The position numbers and the translations under genes were made by a program. The notes beneath the pieces are model-generated. The model did no database searches and had not been told where the DNA came from. It saw nothing but the letters and a program-made list of their open reading frames with translations. This document shows positions 6,260 to 12,326 of a stretch of 13,591 nucleotides of DNA, one piece after another (within the stretch, counting starts at the first letter, position 1; every line of letters starts with the position of its first letter). Origin of the DNA: JBHEMT01 sp046262435 (GTDB taxonomy: Bacteria; Chloroflexota; Dormibacteria; Aeolococcales; Aeolococcaceae); assembly GCA_046262435.1 (NCBI GenBank), contig JBHEMT010000012.1:1-13591 (forward strand), in the 5' to 3' direction.

Positions 6260-6715
6260 ATGGCCGAGGTGCGAGGAGGCGGTGCGGCGGCGAACGTCGC
6301 CGGCATGCTGGCGGCTGACGCGGCGTCGCGTGGCCTGGGCATCAGCATCGAGGCCGTCGAGCCTGGCCGGGCCACCGCGCGAATGCGGATCCGACCGTCG
6401 ATGGTGAACGGCCACGGCATCGCGCACGGGGGATACCTCTTCCTCCTCGCAGACAGCGCCTTTGCCTTTGCCTGCAACAGCCACGGGCCGGTCACGGTGG
6501 CCAGCGCCGCCGAGATCACCTTTCTGGCCCCCGGCCGCGAGGGCGACGACCTGGTGGCTACCGCCGAGGAGCGTTTCCGGGGTGGCAGGCGTGGCGTCTA
6601 CGACGTGACCGTGCGCACCGGTGCGGGGGCTGTCCTCGCCGAGTTCCGCGGTCACAGCCACACCCGGGATGAGCGGGTGTCCGCGGCCGGCGCGGCCGGC
6701 GCGCCGGCCGGGTGA
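6260..6715 (+). CDS. paaI: PaaI-type hotdog acyl-CoA thioesterase
   Basis: A 151-residue hotdog-fold thioesterase. NGHGIAHGGYLFLLADSAFAFACNS (50-74) is the diagnostic PaaI motif, with the catalytic Asp at 65. PaaI hydrolyses hydroxyphenylacetyl-CoA and related stalled thioesters, releasing CoA when the pathway jams. The ATG at 6260 is chosen because GGGAGAG lies just upstream; the open frame continues far upstream to 5009, but that is antisense to paaA. The last ten or so residues are Ala/Gly/Pro-rich, encoded by a pure G/C repeat, and are not part of the fold. paaK begins 12 bases downstream, so the two form an operon divergent from paaABCDE. Confidence 0.92.
   Translation: MAEVRGGGAAANVAGMLAADAASRGLGISIEAVEPGRATARMRIRPSMVNGHGIAHGGYLFLLADSAFAFACNSHGPVTVASAAEITFLAPGREGDDLVATAEERFRGGRRGVYDVTVRTGAGAVLAEFRGHSHTRDERVSAAGAAGAPAG
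6693..6710. repeat. 18-bp all-G/C perfect palindrome at the 3' end of paaI
   Basis: CGGCCGGCGCGCCGGCCG is a perfect palindrome made only of G and C. It is preceded by a further near-copy of CGGCCGGCG, so the block from about 6682 to 6710 is repetitive. It can fold into a stable hairpin just before the paaI stop. It also shares the 11-mer GCGCGGCCGGC (6690-6700) with the left arm of the hairpin after paaK. Confidence 0.6.
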
Positions 6716-6727
6716 GGGTCTGCGCCG

Positions 6728-8032
6728 GTGCTCGATCTCGCTCCCCGTGCCGGCGACCTCGAGGCCGTGGAAACCGCGACGCGCGACGAGCTGACTGCGC
6801 TCCAGTTGGACCGGCTGCGGACGACGTTGCGGCACGCCTACGACCGGGTGCCTCACTACCGCAAAGCGTTTGACGCCGCCGGGGTCCAGCCCGACGACTG
6901 CCATAGCCTGGCGGAGCTGGTCAGGTTCCCCTTCACCACCAAGGCGGAGCTGCGCGACGGGTATCCCTTCGGCATGTTCGCGGTGCCTCGAGAGCAGGTG
7001 GCGCGGCTGCATGCCTCAAGCGGGACGACCGGTAAGCCCACCGTGGTTGGCTACACCGCCGCCGACCTGCGCACCTGGTCACAGGTCATGGCCCGCTCCA
7101 TCCGCGCGGCGGGCGGCCGGGCCGGACACCGCGTGCATGTGGCCTACGGGTACGGCCTGTTCACCGGCGGTCTCGGTGCCCACTACGGCGCCGAGGCGCT
7201 CGGCTGCACCGTGATCCCCGCGTCCGGCGGAATGACCGAGCGGCAGGTACGCCTGATCATCGACCTCGAGCCGGACGTCATCATGGTCACGCCCTCATAC
7301 ATGCTCGCCATCCTCGATGAGTTCGGGCGGCAGGGCGTGGACCCGCGAACGACCTCGCTGAAGGTTGGCATCTTCGGCGCCGAGCCGTGGACGCAGGCGA
7401 TGCGTACCGAGATCGAGGAGCGCTTCGACATGCACGCCGTGGATATCTACGGCCTGTCGGAGGTGATCGGGCCAGGGGTTGCCAGTGAGTGTGTCGAGAC
7501 CAAGGATGGGCTGCACATCTGGGAGGACCACTTCTACCCCGAGGTGGTGGACCCGGCCACGGGGAACTCGCTTCCCGATGGGGAGTGGGGAGAGCTGGTG
7601 CTCACCTCGCTCACCAAGGAGGCCACGCCGGTGATCCGCTACCGCACGCGTGACCTCACCCGGCTCCTGCCCGGCACGGCGCGAAGCATGCGGCGCATGG
7701 AGCGGATCAGTGGCCGAAGCGACGACATGATCATCGTGCGTGGGGTCAACCTGTTTCCCACCCAGATCGAAGAACTCATCCTGCGAGTCCCCGGGCTGGC
7801 GCCGCACTACCAGCTGGTGCTGACCCGTCCGGAGCGGCTCGACGAGCTCACCATTCGGGTGGAGGCGAGGGTGGCCGCGTCGCCGCCGGCAGGGGGTCGC
7901 GCGGGGGAGTTGCTCGCCGAGTTGGTCAAGGCGAGCATCGGCGTGAGCGTGGCCGTCGAGGTGCTCGACCCCGGGGCCGTGGCGCGCTCAACGGGCAAGG
8001 CGCAGCGGGTGGTCGACCAGCGCGGTATCTGA
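6728..8032 (+). CDS. paaK: phenylacetate-CoA ligase
   Basis: A 434-residue adenylate-forming ligase, the usual PaaK length of about 437. It activates phenylacetate with ATP and CoA, the first step of the pathway and the source of the PaaR ligand. Motifs: phosphate loop SSGTTGKP (97-104), PSYMLAI (189-195), the adenine-site region IFGAEPWT (215-222), YGLSEVIGPG (241-250), ATPVIRYRTRDL (299-310), and the hinge and C-terminal part with SGRSDDMIIVRGVNLFP (328-344) and a catalytic lysine in STGKAQRV (Lys424). The GTG start has GAGGG ten bases upstream and sits 12 bases after the paaI stop. It appears complete and functional. Confidence 0.95.
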   Translation: MLDLAPRAGDLEAVETATRDELTALQLDRLRTTLRHAYDRVPHYRKAFDAAGVQPDDCHSLAELVRFPFTTKAELRDGYPFGMFAVPREQVARLHASSGTTGKPTVVGYTAADLRTWSQVMARSIRAAGGRAGHRVHVAYGYGLFTGGLGAHYGAEALGCTVIPASGGMTERQVRLIIDLEPDVIMVTPSYMLAILDEFGRQGVDPRTTSLKVGIFGAEPWTQAMRTEIEERFDMHAVDIYGLSEVIGPGVASECVETKDGLHIWEDHFYPEVVDPATGNSLPDGEWGELVLTSLTKEATPVIRYRTRDLTRLLPGTARSMRRMERISGRSDDMIIVRGVNLFPTQIEELILRVPGLAPHYQLVLTRPERLDELTIRVEARVAASPPAGGRAGELLAELVKASIGVSVAVEVLDPGAVARSTGKAQRVVDQRGI

Positions 8033-8059
8033 GCCCGGAGCGCATGAGCTCACGGACTG

Positions 8060-8087
8060 GCGCGGCCGGCAATGACGCCGGCCGCGC
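8060..8087. terminator. hairpin between convergent paaK and MFS genes
   Basis: GCGCGGCCGGC, a six-base loop AATGAC, and GCCGGCCGCGC make a perfect 11-bp stem. It lies between two genes whose 3' ends face each other, 27 bases after the paaK stop and 19 bases from the MFS stop, so it probably ends both transcripts. There is no T-run on either side, which is common in high-GC actinobacteria. Confidence 0.7.
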
Positions 8088-8106
8088 TCCGCCAAGGACC
8101 GGGACG

Positions 8107-9576
8107 CTAGGCCGCCTCGCGTCGCACCGCCGAGAGCGGCGGCGCGATGTCCTCCAACGACTTCCGTTCCGCATCCACCCCAAAGAACAGGGCGATGAGG
8201 CCGCCGGCGAACATCACGGCGGCACCGACCAGGTAGCCGATGGTGAGCGGGCCCGGGTCCTTGCCCTTGCCGACGAGCAGCCCGAAGACGAACGGAGCGG
8301 CCACGCCGCCGGCCAGCTGGGAGATGGCGAAGAAGAAGGAGATGGCCTGGGCGCGCAGCTCCAGGGGGAAGATCTCGCTGACCGTGAGATAGGCCGATGA
8401 CGCGCCCGCTGATGCGAGGAAGAAGATCACGCACCACATCGCCGTCTGGGTCACCGCGCTGAGGGACCCCTGGTGAAAGAGGAATCCTGAGATCGCCAGG
8501 ATGATCGCCGACAGGCAGTAGGTCGAGGAGATCATCTTGCGACGCCCGACGGTGTCGAACAGCGGCCCCAGGAGCAGAGGACCGAGCAGGTTGCCGAAGG
8601 CGAACGGGAAGAAGTAATACGGAATCTGGGAGTCGGGAATCTTGTAGAAGTTCGCGAGAACCAGGGCGTAGGTGAAGAAGATCGCGTTGTACAGAAAGGC
8701 CTGGGTCACCATCATCGAGAAGCCCAGGAAGGAGCGGGAAGGGTAGTCCCGGAGCATGGTTCGGGCGATCTCGATGTACGACACCGAGCCGCGGCCGGTC
8801 ACCTCCAGGGCCTTGCTCTCGTCCACGGGAGGCAGCTGCACGCCCTCGCGACCGATGCGCGCCTCGATGTCGTCCACGATGCCCTCCGCCTCCTCCTGGC
8901 GGCCGTGGGTCATCAGCCAGCGGGGGCTCTCCGGAATGGTTCGCCGGATGTAGATGATCACCAGGCCGAGCACCGGACCGATGAACAGGGCGACGCGCCA
9001 GCCGACATTGACGGCCAGGAACTTCGGGTTGAGCAGGAACAGCGATGCCGCCGCACCGATCATGGCGCCGGCCCAGTACGTGCCGTTGACGGCGATGTCG
9101 ACGCGCCCGCGGTAGTGGGAGGGGATCAGCTCATCAATGGCGGAGTTGATCGCGGTGTACTCGCCACCGATGCCCAGGCCGGCGATGAAGCGAGCAACGA
9201 GCAGGAAGGTGTAGTTGGGTGAGAAGCCGGCGATACCGCTGGCGACCAGATACAGGGTGAGGCAGGCGAAGAACATCTTCTTCCGGCCCACCTTGTCGGT
9301 GACCCGTCCGAACACCAGGGCACCGACCACCTCGCCTGCCAGATACACAGTGGCGATAAGGCCGACCTGGCCAGAGCTGAGGCTGAAGTTCGCCTCCTTC
9401 TGGAGCACCGGCCCGATTAACGAGACGATCTGGATCTCCAGCCCGTCGAGGATCCAGGACACCCCCAGGCCGATGACCACCAGCCAGTGGAAGCGGGTCC
9501 ACGGCATCCTGTCCATGCGCGCCGGGACCAGGCTCCGCACGCTCCCGGGGGTGGCCGCGCCGCTCGCTACGCTCAT
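8107..9576 (-). CDS. MFS transporter, 12 helices
   Basis: A 489-residue inner-membrane secondary transporter of the sugar/metabolite:H+ symporter type. Helix 1 carries an acidic pair (ILDGLEIQIV, Asp44 and Glu47), reminiscent of the DGxD motif of aromatic-acid symporters. The loop 2-3 signature GRVTDKVGRKK (90-100), ARFIAGLGIGGEY (128-140), ESPRWL after helix 6, a second FDTVGRRK in the C-half, and PLELRAQ are all present. The ATG at 9576 has GAGGGAG seven bases upstream. It lies next to paaK but converges with it, has its own promoter, and no PaaR-type site is seen upstream, so a role in phenylacetate uptake is possible but not shown. The substrate cannot be read from the sequence. Confidence 0.9.
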   Translation of the reverse strand: MSVASGAATPGSVRSLVPARMDRMPWTRFHWLVVIGLGVSWILDGLEIQIVSLIGPVLQKEANFSLSSGQVGLIATVYLAGEVVGALVFGRVTDKVGRKKMFFACLTLYLVASGIAGFSPNYTFLLVARFIAGLGIGGEYTAINSAIDELIPSHYRGRVDIAVNGTYWAGAMIGAAASLFLLNPKFLAVNVGWRVALFIGPVLGLVIIYIRRTIPESPRWLMTHGRQEEAEGIVDDIEARIGREGVQLPPVDESKALEVTGRGSVSYIEIARTMLRDYPSRSFLGFSMMVTQAFLYNAIFFTYALVLANFYKIPDSQIPYYFFPFAFGNLLGPLLLGPLFDTVGRRKMISSTYCLSAIILAISGFLFHQGSLSAVTQTAMWCVIFFLASAGASSAYLTVSEIFPLELRAQAISFFFAISQLAGGVAAPFVFGLLVGKGKDPGPLTIGYLVGAAVMFAGGLIALFFGVDAERKSLEDIAPPLSAVRREAA

Positions 9577-9621
9577 CTCACGCTCCCTCGTACGGATGGA
9601 CGCGCCCCTCGGGCGGGTCGG

Positions 9622-9650
9622 ATCTTAGGAAGATTTCCCCGGTTTCGCAA
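9622..9650 (-). promoter_or_regulatory. possible promoter of the MFS gene
   Basis: On the minus strand, TTGCGA (9650-9645), a 17-base spacer and TAAGAT (9627-9622) each match the consensus at four of six bases. It would start transcription about 40 bases upstream of the ATG at 9576. This is a weak prediction resting mainly on the spacing. Confidence 0.35.
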
Positions 9651-9686
9651 CGAGTGGATCGAACCGCGCAACCTCGCGGGCTCGGG

Positions 9687-9715
9687 TTGCCGCTCCGGCT
9701 CCATGCCGGTAGGAT
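9687..9715 (+). promoter_or_regulatory. possible promoter of the small membrane protein
   Basis: TTGCCG (9687-9692), a 17-base spacer and TAGGAT (9710-9715). Transcription would begin near 9722, about 70 bases before the GTG at 9790. The boxes each match at four of six bases. Confidence 0.35.
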
Positions 9716-9789
9716 TCGCCCTCCGGATCGGTGAACTGGATCGGACCACCTCGGGCAGCGGCTGCGCCGCCCACCAAGGAGGGCACGAC

Positions 9790-9990
9790 GTGCGCGGACG
9801 GCCGCTTTCGCTCGGCGGGATCATCTGGCTGGTGCTCGGGGTAGTGGTCGCCGCCACCCACCACTTCTTCGACAACCTCAGCACGGTCGGCGCTTTGCTG
9901 TCGGCGCTGCTGGCCGTCGTCCTCTGGCCGCTTGTCCTGCTTGGAGTCAAGCTCGCGATCGTGATCTCCGGGACAAAGATCGGGATCTAG
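9790..9990 (+). CDS. small two-helix membrane protein, unknown function
   Basis: A 66-residue hydrophobic protein. The GTG at 9790 follows AAGGAGG at a spacing of seven bases, the best ribosome binding site in the window along with that of the MaoC gene, and this decides the start; the open frame continues upstream but without membrane-like sequence. After RGRPLS come two predicted membrane helices, roughly 8-23 (GGIIWLVLGVVVAA) and 34-58 (GALLSALLAVVLWPLVLLGV), separated by a short polar loop with HHFFDN. Small proteins of this layout occur widely in actinobacteria, but I do not know a function. It stands alone between the MFS gene and the recombinase remnant. A GCCGCC/GGCGGC hairpin (9990-10009) directly after the stop may be a weak terminator. 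Confidence 0.7.
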   Translation: MRGRPLSLGGIIWLVLGVVVAATHHFFDNLSTVGALLSALLAVVLWPLVLLGVKLAIVISGTKIGI

Positions 9991-10062
9991 CCGCCCCTTG
10001 GACGGCGGCGGCCGACGGGGTGGACCACCGCGTAGCCAGGCCCGGAGTTGCCTTCGGACGCG

Positions 10063-10950
10063 CTAGGCGGTGGCAGCCAGCCCGTCGGGCACAAGGAAGT
10101 GGTCGCAGGCGTGGCGGAGGTCACGAAAGTGCACCCGGGGGCATTTGGCCTCCGCCAGCAGGGCGTAGTAGCGGTCGAGGAGATGGCTGCGGTCGAGCAG
10201 GGTGCCGGTTCGGCTGGCGAAGACCAGACCGCCCCCACGTCGCGGCCGCGCCCCCGTGGGCGGTCGCTGGTGCTGCGACGCCTGGTGTCGCCTCAGAGCG
10301 CTCAGGACCCCCGGGCTGACGTGAAGATGTTCGTCATGCTCCTGCACCTGGACCGTTGGCCGGCCTCGCAGGTCGCGCCGCACCGCCCGGCGCAGGGCGA
10401 GCGTGCCGCGGTCCCAGTCGACGTCGTCCCAGGTCAGTGGAAGCAGCTTGCCCTGCCGCGCCCCGGTGGTCAGCGCGAGCAGCACCAGGGCCCCGATGTT
10501 CTCGTCGCGCCGGGCCGTCGACACCAGCCGCTGACAGTCCCGGCGGCTGAGCACGTCGCGGCGCTTGGCGCCGGTGCGGGGCAGCGCGTCCAGCGGGTTG
10601 CAGCCGAGCAGGCCCTGTTGCTCTGCCGCATGCAATGCCACCTTGAGCACAGCCAGGACGGTCCGTTGCGAGGCCGGCTGCAACGACGTGGCCGCGAGGT
10701 CAGCGCGGAGCGCGGTGACCTGCGCGGCCTTGAGTTGGGCGAGCGGGACCGAGCCAATTCGGGGCACAACGTGCTTGCGCATCTTCTGCGCATAGTCCGC
10801 GTGGGAGTGGGGACGGGTGCGGGCGACATCGTCAAGCCAGTGGTCGAGCCATCCGGCAAGCGTCGGGGACGGTCCTGCGACGGGCGCGGGTGGTGGGGTG
10901 GACACGCCGCTCGCGTCCGTCGCGACCATTCCCAGCATCGCGGTGGTCAT
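10063..10950 (-). pseudogene. tyrosine recombinase (integrase), C-terminally truncated
   Basis: A 295-residue frame of the phage-integrase family. Residues about 31-110 are the SAM-like core-binding domain (WLDHWLDDVA ... ADYAQKMRKHVVPRIG). The catalytic domain follows, with box I TTGARQGKLLPLTWDDVD (Arg165) and part of box II, HFRDLRHACDHFLVPDG (Arg279). A stop then comes where the family continues to the LGH motif and the catalytic tyrosine; neither was found in any of the three minus-strand frames between 9991 and 10062. The enzyme should therefore be unable to recombine. Its ATG overlaps the stop of the arsR-type gene as ATGA, with no ribosome binding site of its own. The first 30 residues are Pro/Ala-rich and unlike the family, so the original start may have been further in. 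It is probably a relic of the element that brought the arsR region. Confidence 0.75.
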
Positions 10951-11321
10951 GCAGCCGCGGCGGCCAACTCGTCGACCACGGTGCGCACCACTGCCGGGAG
11001 ATCGGGAGCCAGCGCGTAGAACGCCCAGATTCCCTGCCGATTACTGGTCACAAGCCCCGCATCACGCAGCTTGGCCAGGTGATGGCTCACCGTTGGCTGG
11101 CCCAGCTGGAAGGCGGCGGTGAAGTCGCACACACAGACCGGATCGTGAGCCCGAGCCAGCATGTGCAGCATCTGCAGGCGAGTGGGATCGGCCAGCGCGC
11201 GGAGCATGGTGGCGACCCGATCGACGACCGCCGGGGCGGCGCAGGGCGCCAGCGCCTGGCAGCATCCCTTGATGCGGGCGGCCGCAGGGCCGGGTGATGG
11301 CGCGCGCGAGGCGGTTCGCAC
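10947..11321 (-). CDS. arsR: ArsR/SmtB-family metalloid-responsive repressor
   Basis: A 124-residue winged-helix repressor. VATMLRALADPTRLQMLHML (about 36-55) opens the domain, and the recognition helix is in QLGQPTVSHHLAKLRDAGLV (72-91), followed by the wing NRQGIWAFYAL. Two cysteine groups are visible: Cys20, Cys21 and Cys27 near the N-terminus, and the Cys63-Val-Cys65-Asp motif at the start of a DNA-binding-domain helix, the place where classical ArsR binds arsenite. The N-terminal Cys-Cys pair resembles that of Corynebacterium ArsR as I recall it. The GTG at 11321 is the only plausible start in frame; the ribosome binding site is poor. It is divergent from the aquaporin gene and probably represses it and itself. 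Arsenite or antimonite is the likely inducer, but this is inferred. Confidence 0.88.
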   Translation of the reverse strand: MRTASRAPSPGPAAARIKGCCQALAPCAAPAVVDRVATMLRALADPTRLQMLHMLARAHDPVCVCDFTAAFQLGQPTVSHHLAKLRDAGLVTSNRQGIWAFYALAPDLPAVVRTVVDELAAAAA

Positions 11322-11337
11322 AGTTCCATCCTACCTA

Positions 11338-11366
11338 TTGACGGCATTCGATGAAAGCTCTAGGAT
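11338..11366 (+). promoter_or_regulatory. predicted promoter and operator region of the aquaporin gene
   Basis: TTGACG (11338-11343), a 17-base spacer and TAGGAT (11361-11366) give a good promoter between the divergent arsR and aquaporin genes. An inverted repeat CTCT-N7-AGAG (11358-11372) overlaps the -10 box, and TCGAT recurs at 11348, near 11374 and at 11384. Either could be the ArsR binding site; the sequence does not settle which. The start near 11373 leaves a long leader if translation begins at 11511. No clear arsR promoter was found on the other strand. Confidence 0.45.
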
Positions 11367-11510
11367 CCAGAGATCGATGGCCGTCGATACATGGTGCCCG
11401 CCGCTTCTTCGCGGTTGCGCTCTCTTCCTCCGCGACCCGACGGGATCCCGGGGATGGCACACCGGGCCGGCGGTGATGGCGGCCACGGTCGCACCGTGCA
11501 CATTCACGAC

Positions 11511-12239
11511 GTGAGCCCGGTGACGGTCGGCGCGGTGCGCCGCCTCGCGGCGGAGCTGTTTGGGACAGCGCTGCTGCTGGCCGCCGTTGTCGGCTCGGGC
11601 ATAGCCGCGCAGCGACTCAGCCCCCATGACACCGGGCTCGAGTTGCTCGAAAACGCCATCGCAACCGGGGCCGCGCTCACGGCCATCATCCTGGCCGTCG
11701 GCCCAGTGTCGGGCGCCCATCTCAACCCCGTGGTCACGCTGCTCGACGCCGCCCTCGGTGGGATGGGAGCGCGCGAGGCGGGCGGCTACATTGCTGCGCA
11801 GGTCGCCGGCGGGGCCGGGGGCGTGGTGATCGCCAACCTGATGTTCTCCCTGCCCGCGGTGAGCATCTCCAGCCGCACCCGAAGCGGTCCGGGGCTGTGG
11901 CTCGCGGAGGCCGTCGCGACCTTTGGGCTTCTCGTGGTCATCTTCGGGTGCGTCCGCGGTGGCCAGCGTGCCGCCGCCCCGTTCGCGGTGGGCGCCTACA
12001 TCACGGGCGCGTACTTCTTCACTGCATCCACCAGCTTCGCCAACCCGGCAGTGACCGTGGCACGCGAGTTCTCCAACACCTTCGCGGGGGTCGCCCCGGG
12101 GTCGGTCGCGGGCCTCATCGGCGGCCAGTTGTTGGGCACGGCTGTTGCCTTCGCGGCGGTGCGACTCCTCTACCCCGACGTCGCGGACCGTGCGGAGAGG
12201 GTGGTGGTGCCGCATGAGCCTCCGAACGTGGCCCGGTGA
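11511..12239 (+). CDS. aquaporin/MIP-family channel, AqpS-like
   Basis: A 242-residue major intrinsic protein with six predicted helices and two half-helix motifs: SGAHLNPVVT, where the first NPA has become NPV, and ANPAVTVAR, where the second NPA is intact and followed by the selectivity arginine. No Asp follows that Arg (ARE, not ARD), which argues against a glycerol facilitator. The stretches AELFGTALLLAAVVGSG, ATGAALTAIILAVGPVSGAH and YFFTASTSFANPAVT resemble the ars-linked channels known as AqpS, which let arsenite leave the cell. The start is uncertain: the frame opens with ATG at 11391, but the first 40 residues are Arg/Gly/Pro-rich and unlike the family. GTG at 11511, 11520 or 11535 gives a normal length; none has a good ribosome binding site. 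Pairing with the divergent arsR-type gene supports a metalloid role. Confidence 0.85.
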   Translation: MSPVTVGAVRRLAAELFGTALLLAAVVGSGIAAQRLSPHDTGLELLENAIATGAALTAIILAVGPVSGAHLNPVVTLLDAALGGMGAREAGGYIAAQVAGGAGGVVIANLMFSLPAVSISSRTRSGPGLWLAEAVATFGLLVVIFGCVRGGQRAAAPFAVGAYITGAYFFTASTSFANPAVTVAREFSNTFAGVAPGSVAGLIGGQLLGTAVAFAAVRLLYPDVADRAERVVVPHEPPNVAR

Positions 12240-12326
12240 CCCGCGCTTGCCGCCTGCCTCTTCGGCGCCTCTTTTGGGTGCCCCGAACGGACGTCGCGCG
12301 GGTGTGATCGACAAGAATCACCGCTG
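12240..12326. other. gap between aquaporin and monooxygenase genes
   Basis: An 87-base gap with no gene. An imperfect hairpin, GGCGCC (12264-12269) and GGTGCC (12277-12282) around a seven-base loop with a T-run, could be a weak terminator for the aquaporin transcript. No clear promoter for the downstream monooxygenase was found. Confidence 0.25.

Noticed and set aside
6014..7012. Upstream extension of the paaA frame to 660 residues
   Set aside because: The extra sequence is antisense to paaI and the start of paaK and runs through the paaA promoter and operator. The GTG at 6013 with GAGGAGG fits the family start.
9991..10062. Frameshifted remainder of the integrase with LGH motif and tyrosine
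   Set aside because: Translating the three minus-strand frames past the stop gave no LGH-like motif or suitably placed tyrosine, so truncation rather than a simple frameshift is favoured.
11331..12314. 327-residue minus-strand frame opposite the aquaporin gene
   Set aside because: It is antisense to a clear MIP-family protein, has low-complexity shadow composition, and covers the predicted promoter.
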